A stretch of DNA of 38,617 nt from NCBI GenBank assembly GCA_937915765.1, contig CALGHE010000070.1:1-38617 (forward strand). The letters run 5' to 3'. The DNA is from an uncultured Bacteroidales bacterium. GTDB taxonomy: Bacteria > Bacteroidota > Bacteroidia > Bacteroidales > Paludibacteraceae. The notes under the pieces were generated by a model. That model saw only the letters and a list, made by a program, of their open reading frames with translations, was not told where the DNA came from and ran no database searches. The position numbers and the translations under genes are program-made. Positions 24,702-32,999 of the stretch are shown piece by piece. Each line of letters starts with the position of its first letter. The stretch's first letter is position 1.

Positions 24702-25655
24702 ATGTTTATGTGCATACCTGGTACAGCGCTTAGTCGCTACATAAATTTCTACACAGATTTCGCTTTCAAGAAGTTTTTCGGGACGGAGGCGAACAAGGAC
24801 TTGTTAATCAGTTTTTTGAATGCGTTGCTGGGCTTCGAGGGCGACAAGGAGATTGTTGACCTCACACATCTCAACACGGAGCAGCTAGGGAAAAATTTCA
24901 GCGAGAGACGTGCTATTTATGATGTCTATTGCCAGACGAAGGACGGCGACCGTTTTATTGTGGAGATGCAAAATGCGAAGCAGGACAATTTCAGGGACCG
25001 CTCTCTGTATTACTCCTCTTTCGCCATTCAGGAACAGGGCAAAAAGGGGTCGAAGGTGGAGTCTTGGGACTATAGACTGTCGCCCGTATATGTTGTCGGA
25101 ATCCTTAATTTTGTGATGGACGGTTCTGAAGATTTGGCAGACCGCGTGATTTCCAAGGTCAAACTTAAGGACGAGCAGAACAGGGACTTTAGTGACAAGC
25201 TGAATTTCATATTCCTTGAAATGCCAAAGTTCAGAAAGGAGGAGGCCGAACTGGAAACTTTCATAGACAAATGGCTTTACGTCATCAAAAACCTTTATCG
25301 TCTGCAAGACAAGCCTGCCGCATTGACAGAAGGGATTTTTAACAAACTTTTTGAAGTGGCGGAGATTGCTGCGTTCTCGAAAAACGAGCGTTATGACTAT
25401 GAGGAGAATTTAAAGAATTTCCTCGACTGGTTCAATGTGATGAGAACGGCTAAGAATGAGGGGCGAGAAGAGGGGCGTGCTGAAGGGCGTGCTGAAGGCG
25501 AAGCGATAGGTGTGCAGAAAGGTGAACAGGCCTTGCTTGTTAGACTTATTTTAGCAAAAAAAGAGAAGGGAAAAACATCAGAAGAGATAGCGGAAATGCT
25601 GGAGGTTGACATAAAGGTCGTTGAAGATGTATTGTGCGGGAAGCACCAAATTTGA
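24702..25655 (+). CDS. Rpn-family PD-(D/E)XK nuclease (transposase-derived)
   Basis: A 317-residue protein. The N-terminal YTDFAFKKFFGTEANKDLL and then AIYDVYCQTK plus FIVEMQNAKQ form the nuclease core, with Asp74, Glu88 and Gln90 as the D-ExQ signature of the family. Members were named recombination-promoting nucleases in E. coli and are common, multi-copy and mobile in Bacteroidota. The C-terminus has repeats of (R/A)EGRAEG encoded by near-identical 12-base units (about 25460-25500), a copy-number variable region in this family. I chose ATG 24702; ATG 24708 is also possible. No terminal repeats of a transposon are visible around it. Confidence 0.9.
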   Translation: MFMCIPGTALSRYINFYTDFAFKKFFGTEANKDLLISFLNALLGFEGDKEIVDLTHLNTEQLGKNFSERRAIYDVYCQTKDGDRFIVEMQNAKQDNFRDRSLYYSSFAIQEQGKKGSKVESWDYRLSPVYVVGILNFVMDGSEDLADRVISKVKLKDEQNRDFSDKLNFIFLEMPKFRKEEAELETFIDKWLYVIKNLYRLQDKPAALTEGIFNKLFEVAEIAAFSKNERYDYEENLKNFLDWFNVMRTAKNEGREEGRAEGRAEGEAIGVQKGEQALLVRLILAKKEKGKTSEEIAEMLEVDIKVVEDVLCGKHQI

Positions 25656-25678
25656 CGATGTGCATTTTTTTAACATAT

Positions 25679-25721
25679 AGGAGGAGAGTGTCAGTTAAAA
25701 TCACTCTCCTCCTGTTTTATT
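25679..25721 (+). terminator. Terminator after the Rpn-family gene
   Basis: AGGAGGAGAGTG (25679-25690) pairs perfectly with CACTCTCCTCCT (25702-25713), followed by GTTTTATT. Strong intrinsic terminator. Confidence 0.85.
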
Positions 25722-25871
25722 CTCTAAGATAGTAAGCCACATTGTTTAAACGCACTAACTCCGCACGACGTCTGTCGCGCGGAGAGAGCGGTAAACTTTT
25801 TAAATAGCAGTTCTATTGCGTTGTTCTATTAGATAGAGAATAAAATTTAAATATGATGTTAGTATTAATTC

Positions 25872-26570
25872 CTATAGTTCAAACGAAGCGTGGATAGAAA
25901 CCTTCGGAGCTGGAGCTTCGATAACAACAGCCGGAGCTGGAGCTTCCACGATAACTGGCTCGTTCACAACCATATATCCGTTGTGATGAGGAGCGAACCA
26001 CATGCCTTCGCCGTGAAAATATGCCACATTTCCTACAACAACCCTTTCGCAGTGGAAAGGAAGTGCATGAACGTAAGTGTTCACCGGAATTGTCACAACT
26101 TCATAGCCATAAGTCGGATGAGGTCTGTAATACACGCCGTTGTGGTGATAGTAGCACACATTGTTAATGTAAAACGGACGAGCCGAGTGATGGATATGTC
26201 TGTGATACCTCGGACGAGGCGGTACATGGCGATGCACATGATGATGCGCCGGCTTGTGCACATGATGGTGTGCTGGCTTGTGCACATGATGGTGCTTCGG
26301 AGCAGGTTTGTGAGCATGGTGCTTTGGAGCCGGCGCAGGCTTGTGATGGTGCTTCGGAGCTGGAGCTGGCTTGTGAGCGTGATGCTTCGGAGCCGGAGCT
26401 GCCTTATGTTCTTTGCGAGCCTGGCGTTCGCCTCCACGGTTGCTTCTTACTTCGCTTCGCGTATTCTGCTGTCCGCGAGAGCGGTTGTCTCTTTGTGCTT
26501 CTGCACTCATTCCGAATGAGAAGATAAATGCAATCAGTATTGCAAGTATTTTATTTATTGATGTTTTCAT
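25872..26570 (-). CDS. Exported His/Pro/Lys-rich repeat protein
   Basis: A 232-residue protein with a signal peptide (ILIAFIFSFGMSAEA) and a low-complexity middle of repeats such as HKPAPAPKHHAHKPAPKHHH and HHHVHKPAHHHVHK (about residues 55-120). The C-terminal domain has YINNVCYYHHNGVYYRP and NVAYFHGEGMWFAP, paired aromatic and Gly segments like those of DUF6515-type Bacteroidota proteins. The high His density suggests periplasmic or surface binding of Zn, Cu or Ni; this is inferred from composition. The family match is tentative. It is a stand-alone gene whose -7 box is at best a partial match (GGTATTTG, minus strand, 26625-26632). Confidence 0.75.
   Translation of the reverse strand: MKTSINKILAILIAFIFSFGMSAEAQRDNRSRGQQNTRSEVRSNRGGERQARKEHKAAPAPKHHAHKPAPAPKHHHKPAPAPKHHAHKPAPKHHHVHKPAHHHVHKPAHHHVHRHVPPRPRYHRHIHHSARPFYINNVCYYHHNGVYYRPHPTYGYEVVTIPVNTYVHALPFHCERVVVGNVAYFHGEGMWFAPHHNGYMVVNEPVIVEAPAPAVVIEAPAPKVSIHASFEL
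26227..26402 (-). repeat. Degenerate tandem repeat encoding His-rich segment
   Basis: Units of about 24-30 bases built around GGCTTGTGCACATGATGGTG and GGAGCCGG (plus strand) encode the HHVHKPA and HKPAPAPK repeats. Such arrays expand and contract by slippage, so length may vary between strains. Confidence 0.7.
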
Positions 26571-27085
26571 GACCGTACAATTTTAATTGTTAATAAAACT
26601 TGTGTCGTTCTGTTTAATGTAGTTCAAATACCGTGCCAAAGTGTGCCAAAAGTTTGTGGTTTTGTAGAATAAAATATTTGATAATTGGCTAATTGATTGT
26701 TAATCATCTGTTTAAAGAGATAAATAAATTATCAAATTGAAAAAATATAGGATTGTGATAATAAAATATGGGAGAATTTTTATGCGTTTTACAACGCAGA
26801 TTATAAAATAAGGCAAAGGAGGGGAGCTCTTTTTCGCTTTTCAGGAGGTGGCATGAGATGTAAGATGAGGCTTCAAAAAGACATGGATTTTTTCATTAGC
26901 TGTTTTTTTTGAAACGTAATGCTTCAAAAATTTAGAGGAGGTCGTTCAAGTACAAAAAGGATGTGAAATTTGAATCTTTAAATGAGGAAGGCATATAAAA
27001 AATGATGTTTGGCGAATTGTCTTGTTTAAAAGGCCTTTTGTTGCCCAAAAGAACAATGTTTTAACTTTTTTTAACAAGAATAAAG

Positions 27086-27116
27086 TTGGGTTATTTTAAA
27101 TATGTTGTTATCTTTG
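27086..27116 (+). promoter_or_regulatory. Promoter in the gene-poor stretch
   Basis: TTG (27086-27088), 20 bases, TATCTTTG (27109-27116). A convincing promoter, though no annotated gene follows; it points at a hairpin and a 33-codon ORF. Between 26571 and 27085 I see only AT-rich sequence and a repeated GTGCCAAA near 26632-26650. Confidence 0.6.
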
Positions 27117-27175
27117 CATCAGCTCGTGAGAGTTATTAAAAACTTTTCATTTTAATAATTTTAATAATTGACCAA

Positions 27176-27205
27176 AGAGAGGCGTCCCCAAAAGGTCGCC
27201 TCTCT
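27176..27205 (+). other. Leader hairpin ahead of the small ORF
   Basis: AGAGAGGCG (27176-27184) pairs perfectly with CGCCTCTCT (27197-27205) around TCCCCAAAAGGT. No U-run follows, so it is not a classical terminator; it sits between the promoter and the Shine-Dalgarno site at 27214. Confidence 0.6.
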
Positions 27206-27227
27206 AAAATTTCAGGAGGATTCTTTT

Positions 27228-27329
27228 ATGGTGACTTTTTCAGTATGCTATTTTAAACTTGCAGCTAAGTTTAATGCAGATTCGTTGTTTATTTTAGTTA
27301 AAAAGATGATATGCAAGATGGATTCATGA
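27228..27329 (+). CDS. Possible 33-residue peptide with strong ribosome-binding site
   Basis: ATG 27228 is preceded by AGGAGG (27214-27219) at eight bases, a near-perfect Shine-Dalgarno match. The peptide begins MVTFSVCYFKLAAKFNADSL and ends KMDS; it is mildly hydrophobic and basic. It follows a good promoter and hairpin and ends 48 bases ahead of a MITE-like element. I do not recognise it. It may be a genuine small protein, a leader peptide or the 5' remnant of a gene disrupted by the element. Confidence 0.4.
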   Translation: MVTFSVCYFKLAAKFNADSLFILVKKMICKMDS

Positions 27330-27376
27330 GCGTTCGAAACGACCTCCAAAATTTGAAATTAACAAAACGTAATTTG

Positions 27377-27560
27377 TTAAGGTGAGTTCTATAAATTCAC
27401 CGTTTATAAATAAGAAGTACAAATCGTAGGTTGATAAACTTTTCGGCACTTTTTGATTTGTTTCGGCAACTTGCTGATTGTCAGTCGGGCACAGTGCCCG
27501 CCCAGATCCTTTCTTTCGCTCAGCAATTTACTCGAAATAAATTTATAGAACCCATCTTAA
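27377..27560. mobile_element. MITE-like element, copy D (184 bp), best-preserved copy
   Basis: Begins TTAAGGTGAGTTCTATAAAT and ends, read inward from the minus strand, TTAAGATGGGTTCTATAAAT: 18 of 20 terminal positions match, and both ends carry TTAA. The interior has a palindrome, CGGGCACAGTGCCCG (27486-27500), and no ORF. The right arm matches copy B (1324-1365) and the end at 1-15. No transposase with these ends is in the window. Confidence 0.7.
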
Positions 27561-27667
27561 TAATAAACTTAGAAAAGATAGACGATGGTGAAAATAGGCG
27601 TTTGTAATGTTTTTTCTGTTTTTTAGCATAAAATTTGAGTTTTTTTTGAAAAAAATAATGAATAATG

Positions 27668-27699
27668 TTTGCATGGTTCGTAAATAAGCGCTACCTTTG
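27668..27699 (+). promoter_or_regulatory. Promoter of the initiator tRNA gene
   Basis: TTTG (27668-27671), 20 bases, TACCTTTG (27692-27699): textbook Bacteroidota promoter ending 39 bases before the tRNA. Confidence 0.75.
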
Positions 27700-27738
27700 C
27701 AACGCAATTGAGAACGAAAGGTCTCGAATTGAATACAT

Positions 27739-27811
<73 letters not shown>

Positions 27812-27818
27812 CTATTAG

Positions 27819-27847
27819 AGGACGTAGCACGCTACGTCCTTTTTTTG
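27819..27847 (+). terminator. tRNA-fMet terminator
   Basis: AGGACGTAGC (27819-27828) pairs perfectly with GCTACGTCCT (27831-27840) and is followed by seven T residues. Confidence 0.9.
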
Positions 27848-28012
27848 TGCTGTAGGGTTGCGCTTTTTGCGGGGAGCGTTGCGGGCCAAGGTGAGAGCTG
27901 AAAGCTGCCGTGCTTTTGCGTTGTCTGCCGTTTTTTTAACAAAGCATTGTTGTTTTATATGCGTTTGCAATTTGTCTGTTGCGCGTCCGGAATAATAGCA
28001 GGGTAATAAAGC

Positions 28013-28042
28013 AAAAAAAAGGCACCAGCTTTCGCTGATGCC
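28013..28042 (-). terminator. rpsO terminator
   Basis: On the minus strand GGCATCAGC, loop GAAA, GCTGGTGCC (one G-U pair), then a run of eight T. It faces the tRNA terminator; the stretch 27848-28012 between them shows nothing else. Confidence 0.9.
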
Positions 28043-28064
28043 TTCGTTTCTTCTAAGAAACAGA

Positions 28065-28334
28065 TTAGCGTCTTAGACCCAATTCCTTAACGATAGCACG
28101 GTATCTTTCGATATCTCTATCTTTCAAGTAGTCGAGCATACGACGACGCTTACCTACCAACGCCTTTAGAGAGCGTGATGTGTTATAGTCCTTCTTATTT
28201 GACTTCAAGTGTTCAGTCAAATGAGAGATACGGTATGAAAATAGCGCTATCTGAGATTCTGCTGACCCAGTATCGGTATTAGACTTTCCGTATTTCCCGA
28301 AGAGTTCTGCTTTCTTTTCTGATGTTAAATACAT
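28065..28334 (-). CDS. rpsO: 30S ribosomal protein S15
   Basis: An 89-residue RNA-binding protein of the small subunit that binds the 16S central domain. The start is ATG 28334, which gives MYLTSEKKAELFGKYG; the two codons further up begin with TTG and would add residues not seen in S15. The motif GSAESQIALFSYRISHLTEHL and the ending RRRMLDYLKDRDIERY are diagnostic. A single-gene unit with its own promoter and terminator. Confidence 0.97.
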   Translation of the reverse strand: MYLTSEKKAELFGKYGKSNTDTGSAESQIALFSYRISHLTEHLKSNKKDYNTSRSLKALVGKRRRMLDYLKDRDIERYRAIVKELGLRR

Positions 28335-28366
28335 AATCAAAAAATATTATTGTTAAAAATCGGTTG

Positions 28367-28374
28367 CAAAGATA
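28367..28374 (-). promoter_or_regulatory. -7 box of rpsO
   Basis: Minus strand reads TATCTTTG, an exact consensus match about 33 bases ahead of the ATG. The -33 element is weak. Confidence 0.6.
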
Positions 28375-28415
28375 GTTAAAATTTCCAAATGCGAAACTAT
28401 TTGTCGTCAGTTTTT

Positions 28416-29729
28416 TTAGAAATTATACTTTATCAGGGCGCAAAGTCTGTGATTTGCCACGTTATGAGTGTTTTCCACCGTTCCGTCAGACATAGTTTCG
28501 CCGTATGCAACGCTTGTCATTTCGTATTCAAGACCCAAGTTGAAGTGCTTCAGATTGTAGCAGTAAGACGGTGCTATTCTGAACATCTGGTCGATGTTTT
28601 TGTAGCCGCGCACATAAGTCGTAAGCAAATCCTCTGTTGCTCCCAAGTTCTTAGAATATCCGAAGAATACGTTAACCTTGTGCTTCTTTCCGTAAGACAA
28701 GTTTAGCCACGAAGTCATGTTGTTCAACGTTTCGTACTCGTTAGAGCCGTCAGGGTTGACCTCAGTCACGCCGTATCCGCTCATCATGTGCAGGTGCGAA
28801 GTGTTCTGTCCGTAAAGAGCCTTTAGCTTAAGAGCGAACAGGTCCTTTTTGTACTGCATATAGAACATTGGAGACACGCCGGTAACGTACTCTTCAACTT
28901 TCATTGGAGTATCGCCTCCGGTAGATGTGCGCGGACGCAGGCGCTGTATGTCTGCTCCTACTTCGAAGAACCAGCTTCTGTCTTTGTTGTACCAGTCTAT
29001 TCCGGCGAATATTTCAGGCAGCACGGCGTTAGTCTGGTAGTTGGCCGAAGTTCCGTCAGGTCCTGCCGATGTGTATTGCAGCTGATAAAGCGCGGCAAGG
29101 TTAAAGTCAAAGCCCTTTGCCTTCAGTTTGTAGCTTATCTGTGGCGTGCGGCTGAACGGCTGGAAAGGCGAACCGGTAGCAAGCCCAAGCACGTCCGGAA
29201 GGTTTGCGCTGCACATAGGGTGCCATGTCTGTCCGCAAAGCACCTCGTGTTTGCCCCAGTCTAATTTAAGGAATGCGTGGCGGATGCGGAGCATCGTTGT
29301 GCTTCCTGAATATCCGTTGAAGTCTGCTTCAATCTTTGCAGATGTCGCTGCTCCGAGAGCTTCAGGGCCGGTCATAGACAAGCCGAGGCGAGTGGTGATG
29401 GCAAGCAGACGGGAACTTGCAACTTCGTTCACATCTTCTCCGTTAATGTCGATGTTTTCGTCCATCGGAATTTGGCAGAACTGTCCGCCAGAAGAAGACA
29501 ATGTTTTGCGCGTGTCAAAATAGAGGTAGTTTCTGACAAACCCGTAATACTTTACCTGAACCTTGTCCTGAATATTTGCAAGTTTGTGTTCCGGAGCGTA
29601 TTCGCTTGGGTTAGAACTTGCCAACGTGAGTTTCTGAGACTCCTGCGCGTTAGCCGATGTTGTGTCGGTCTGCGCTGCTGCGTTCAGCATTATAAAGGCC
29701 GAAACTGCAGTGAATAATACTTTTTTCAT
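28416..29729 (-). CDS. DcaP-like outer-membrane porin
   Basis: A 437-residue exported protein. MKKVLFTAVSAFIMLNAAAQ is the signal peptide; a short linker follows, then an amphipathic beta-barrel with alternating aromatic strands (VQVKYYGFVRNYLYFDTR, FNLAALYQLQYTS, HFNLGLEYEMTSVAYGE) that ends in Phe, as outer-membrane barrels do. HEVLCGQTWHPMCSANLPDV is a conserved loop of the DcaP-like group. DcaP of Acinetobacter admits dicarboxylates. It lies downstream of a DASS symporter, which supports a role in the uptake of C4 acids. The final strand includes NHRLCALIKYNF. Confidence 0.8.
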   Translation of the reverse strand: MKKVLFTAVSAFIMLNAAAQTDTTSANAQESQKLTLASSNPSEYAPEHKLANIQDKVQVKYYGFVRNYLYFDTRKTLSSSGGQFCQIPMDENIDINGEDVNEVASSRLLAITTRLGLSMTGPEALGAATSAKIEADFNGYSGSTTMLRIRHAFLKLDWGKHEVLCGQTWHPMCSANLPDVLGLATGSPFQPFSRTPQISYKLKAKGFDFNLAALYQLQYTSAGPDGTSANYQTNAVLPEIFAGIDWYNKDRSWFFEVGADIQRLRPRTSTGGDTPMKVEEYVTGVSPMFYMQYKKDLFALKLKALYGQNTSHLHMMSGYGVTEVNPDGSNEYETLNNMTSWLNLSYGKKHKVNVFFGYSKNLGATEDLLTTYVRGYKNIDQMFRIAPSYCYNLKHFNLGLEYEMTSVAYGETMSDGTVENTHNVANHRLCALIKYNF

Positions 29730-29752
29730 TACCTTTTATAGACAATCAAACA

Positions 29753-29772
29753 GAGACGGCACGAAGCCGTCT
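29753..29772 (-). terminator. Hairpin between the DASS symporter and porin genes
   Basis: GAGACGGC (29753-29760), ACGA loop, GCCGTCTC (29765-29772); on the minus strand it is followed by TGTTTG. A partial terminator or processing site that could separate symporter and porin levels. Confidence 0.5.
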
Positions 29773-29814
29773 CCATTGTGTTATTTAATATTTTTCATTA
29801 ATGTTCGTCCGATA

Positions 29815-31278
29815 TTACAGCAATCCCATCTTGCATGCAGTGATAAGAACAACATATCCAAGAGCAAGTCCAAGCACTCCGGCGATTATACCGACAACAG
29901 CCATATCTTTCTGTTCGATAAATCCTTTTGAGAAAGCAAGCGCGTTTGGTGGCGTAGAGATTGGCAGAGCCATTGCGAATGATGCAGAAAGAGCAAGACC
30001 AACGATAAGTGCTGTAACGCCTCCGTACGGAGCAAGTTCATCCTGCATGCCGCGACCAACTGCGATAAGGATAGGGATAAGCAACGCAGCTGTTGCCGAG
30101 TTTGACATGAAAGTTGACATGACAAGGCAAAGGATTCCTGAGCCGAGGATAACCAAAAGCGGAGACCAGGTGTCGAACGGTATAGCTTCAACCAAGTGTT
30201 TAGCAAGGCCTGTCTTGTCAAGGCCGACGCCAAGAGCGAAGCCTCCGGCGACCAGCCAAAGAACGTCCCAGTCAACCTCTTTCAAATCTTTTTTAGTGAA
30301 GATGCCGCATACGCTGAATACTGCGAACGGAATAAGAGCCACGATATTTGCGTTGATGCCGTGCAGTTTGTCTGTAACCCAGAGAAGGATTGTCACAATG
30401 AATGTGATGTAAACGACGTATGCTTTAGGGCTTTTTTCAAATTCGCCTTCAATATCGATTACAATCTCTTTCTTTTCAAAAGGGAACATCTTTAGCAATA
30501 TGAACCACATGATGAGAAGCACAACCAAAACAAAAGGAACCATAATCATTGCCCAGTCGCCGAAACCTATAGAGATGTCCATCAGATTTTCCAAGTTACC
30601 TTTTGCGATAGCGTTAGGAGGAGTTCCGATAGGAGTACCGATACCGCCCACGTTTGCAGCTACCGGGATAGCAAGAGCCAAGCCGATGCGTCCTTTGCCC
30701 GAAGCGGGAAGAGTAGCCAAAACTGGAGACAGGATAGCGAGCATCATGGCTGCGGTTGCAGTGTTGCTCATAAACATAGAGAATATGGCAGTAACCAAGA
30801 TGAAGCCGAGAAGAACATACTCAGAGCGAGTTCCAAACGGCTTAAGCATGAATTTAGCCAAAGCGGCGTCCAATTTATATTTTGTTGATGTGATGGCCAA
30901 AACGAATCCGCCCATGAAGAGCATAACCGTAGGGTCTGCAAACGAAGCCATAAGAGCTTTGTTGCTGATCATAGTTCCAAAACCTTCGGCAGGCACGAAT
31001 TTTTCAGCTCCGTTTTCTGTAACCCATTCGCCAATCTTCATGAAATTAACCATACTGTCTGACGTGGTGAGCAGCATCAGCACAAGAACAAGGACTGATG
31101 TGGTCCAGATAGGAATAGCCTCCGAAATCCACATGCAAGCTGCAAAGACAAACAGAGCGATAACCCTCTGCTCAATAACCGTCAGGCCCGGAATACCGAG
31201 GTACTCTGTCGGAAAGGCCCATACTATCAAAGTCAGAAAGACCGAGATAGCCAACCCAATCAAATTTTTCGTTTTCAT
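29815..31278 (-). CDS. SLC13/DASS-family sodium-coupled di- or tricarboxylate symporter
   Basis: A 487-residue inner-membrane protein with about eleven transmembrane helices. It carries the paired SNT-type substrate and sodium motifs of this family: MSNTATAAMML in the first half and MSNSATAALLIP in the second, plus the two conserved glycine-proline loops GTPIGTPPNAIA and ALPISTPPNALA. Members import succinate, malate, fumarate or citrate with Na+. It starts 50 bases after the AspT-family gene and precedes the porin gene, giving an uptake module. Confidence 0.92.
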   Translation of the reverse strand: MKTKNLIGLAISVFLTLIVWAFPTEYLGIPGLTVIEQRVIALFVFAACMWISEAIPIWTTSVLVLVLMLLTTSDSMVNFMKIGEWVTENGAEKFVPAEGFGTMISNKALMASFADPTVMLFMGGFVLAITSTKYKLDAALAKFMLKPFGTRSEYVLLGFILVTAIFSMFMSNTATAAMMLAILSPVLATLPASGKGRIGLALAIPVAANVGGIGTPIGTPPNAIAKGNLENLMDISIGFGDWAMIMVPFVLVVLLIMWFILLKMFPFEKKEIVIDIEGEFEKSPKAYVVYITFIVTILLWVTDKLHGINANIVALIPFAVFSVCGIFTKKDLKEVDWDVLWLVAGGFALGVGLDKTGLAKHLVEAIPFDTWSPLLVILGSGILCLVMSTFMSNSATAALLIPILIAVGRGMQDELAPYGGVTALIVGLALSASFAMALPISTPPNALAFSKGFIEQKDMAVVGIIAGVLGLALGYVVLITACKMGLL

Positions 31279-31328
31279 TGTGAGTTTTTATTCAGTTTTA
31301 AATTTAAAAATTAGTAATATCGATGTCA

Positions 31329-32996
31329 TTAAAGCGTGGCGAGAATCAAGATCTGCGCAGTCAGTATTCGCAAGAACATAGTCAGCGGATAGACTGTAGC
31401 GTAGGACGTTGACTGAGCCTGAGCCGGTGCGATGGAGTTCGCATATTCCAAAGCCGGCGGGTCCGTCATCGCTCCCGAAATGATTCCGCATATTTTCAGA
31501 TAATTGAATTTCATGAGTCTTGCAATGATAGCCACAGTCATGACCGGCACGAACGTGATTACCGCTCCGTAGAGCATCCAAGTCAGCCCTCCGTTATTCA
31601 CCGTGCTGGCAAAGTTAGTGCCGGAAGACAGTCCCACACAAGCGAGGAACAGAGTGATGCCGAGTTCTCGCATCATGCTGTTGGCGCCCGGGGTCATGTA
31701 GAAGTCCATCTTGCCGATTCTGCCCTTGTAGCCCAGCAATATCGCCACAATCAGCGGACCGCCGGCCAAGCCAAGTTTTGCAGGCGCCGGAAGCCCCGGA
31801 ATCGCAATCGGAATGCTGCCGAGGACGACCCCTAAGAATATGCCAAAAAAGACTGGGATTGTGTTTGGTATTGAGAGCTCTTTAACAGAGTTTCCTATTT
31901 CATTGCGAATTTCAGGCAGAAGAGCGCGTTTGCCGACGATGCGCACAGTGTCTCCAAGTTCAAGCGTGGTGTTCAGGGTAGGCAGAATCTCCATTCCGGC
32001 GCGGAATATGCGAGTGATGTTTGCCTCGTATCGTCGGTAGATGCCAATCTGCTCGATGGTCTTGCCGGCTATTTTGCGGTTTGTCACCAACACGTTGAAC
32101 ATGGCCAGCGCACCTGTGATTTCTCTCTTGTTGCCAATCTCCACCGGGCCCACTTTAAGCTGCAGGCTGTCTATAAGATGGCTTGCCGAGACACCGTATA
32201 TAATGTCTCCTTCAATAAGAATCTCTTTGTCCATCGGAGCGATGAACTGTCCTTCTCTATATATTCTGGAGATAGCCAATTCTTTGTCGGTCAATTCTTT
32301 AAGGTACTCAATTTCTTTGCCGAACAGGTTTGGGTTTGTGACTGTTATTGTTACGCTTTCAAGCTGTTTGACGGAGCCTGAACTTAGCTGATTCACGTAA
32401 TCCTCAGCCTCTTTGTCAATTTTGATTCTGAAGATAACCCGGATAAGCAGCATGGCCAAAATCAGCCCGATAACCCCGAACGGATAAGCCACCGCATAAG
32501 CCATTCCGGCTGTGGCGATGTCGTCCGGACTTCCAGCCAAAGCTTGCTGAGCGGCGCCCAGTCCGGGAGTGTTGGTGACTGCCCCGCAAAGCACACCGGT
32601 AGCGATTGCAGGAGACAAGCCTCCAAAATAGTGCAGTCCCAAAGCTATGACAAAGCCGAGCAAAACAATGCTCATAGCCATTATGTTCATCGAAAAACCT
32701 TCGCTGCGGAAAGAGCTGAAGAAACGAGGTCCCACGTCAACCCCGATTGCGTATATAAAGAGTATCAGGCCGAACTCTTTCACGAAGTGCAGAATTTCGC
32801 CGTTAAGTTGCGGCGAGCCGCCGGCAGCCTTCAGATGCGCCAGTATAAGCCCCGCAAACAGCACTCCAGAGATGCCTAAGCGGACTCCTTTTACCTCTAT
32901 CTTGCCAACCGCCACGCCTATTGCGGCAGTGAGGCATAAATAAACCAGAATGGAAGACATTCCGGAACCTATGAACAAATCTGTGATAAAGTCCAT
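31329..32996 (-). CDS. AspT-family (aspartate:alanine exchanger) transporter with RCK domains
   Basis: A 555-residue inner-membrane protein: an N-terminal block of five to six helices (to about residue 190) with GVLCGAVTNTPGLGAAQQAL, two cytosolic TrkA-C/RCK domains (about 205-370), then a second block of helices with IISGAMTDPPALEYANS. The repeat motifs G-x-x-T-(N/D)-(T/P)-P are characteristic. Characterised members exchange aspartate for alanine; many Bacteroidota members are called YidE-like and their substrate is unknown. First gene of the transport unit. A 165-base leader precedes it. Confidence 0.9.
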   Translation of the reverse strand: MDFITDLFIGSGMSSILVYLCLTAAIGVAVGKIEVKGVRLGISGVLFAGLILAHLKAAGGSPQLNGEILHFVKEFGLILFIYAIGVDVGPRFFSSFRSEGFSMNIMAMSIVLLGFVIALGLHYFGGLSPAIATGVLCGAVTNTPGLGAAQQALAGSPDDIATAGMAYAVAYPFGVIGLILAMLLIRVIFRIKIDKEAEDYVNQLSSGSVKQLESVTITVTNPNLFGKEIEYLKELTDKELAISRIYREGQFIAPMDKEILIEGDIIYGVSASHLIDSLQLKVGPVEIGNKREITGALAMFNVLVTNRKIAGKTIEQIGIYRRYEANITRIFRAGMEILPTLNTTLELGDTVRIVGKRALLPEIRNEIGNSVKELSIPNTIPVFFGIFLGVVLGSIPIAIPGLPAPAKLGLAGGPLIVAILLGYKGRIGKMDFYMTPGANSMMRELGITLFLACVGLSSGTNFASTVNNGGLTWMLYGAVITFVPVMTVAIIARLMKFNYLKICGIISGAMTDPPALEYANSIAPAQAQSTSYATVYPLTMFLRILTAQILILATL

Positions 32997-32999
32997 AAT

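Noticed and set aside
24702..25655. A complete insertion sequence around the Rpn-family gene
   Set aside because: I found no terminal inverted repeats or target duplication next to the gene; the family is often present as single genes.
25759..25784. CTCCGCACGAC/GTCGCGCGGAG hairpin near the end of the His-rich gene as a terminator
   Set aside because: The stem is good, but no T-run follows on either strand and it lies about 90 bases past the gene end. The strong terminator of the Rpn-family gene is separate.
26227..26402. Regular repeats that could suggest a CRISPR array
   Set aside because: Repeats are contiguous, degenerate, in frame within a protein gene and have no unique spacers.
25890..26519. 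A 209-codon plus-strand frame opposite the His-rich gene
   Set aside because: Repeats on the coding strand produce a matching low-complexity frame on the other strand (rich in Met, Arg and Val). The minus-strand frame has a signal peptide and a folded C-terminal domain, so it is the real gene.
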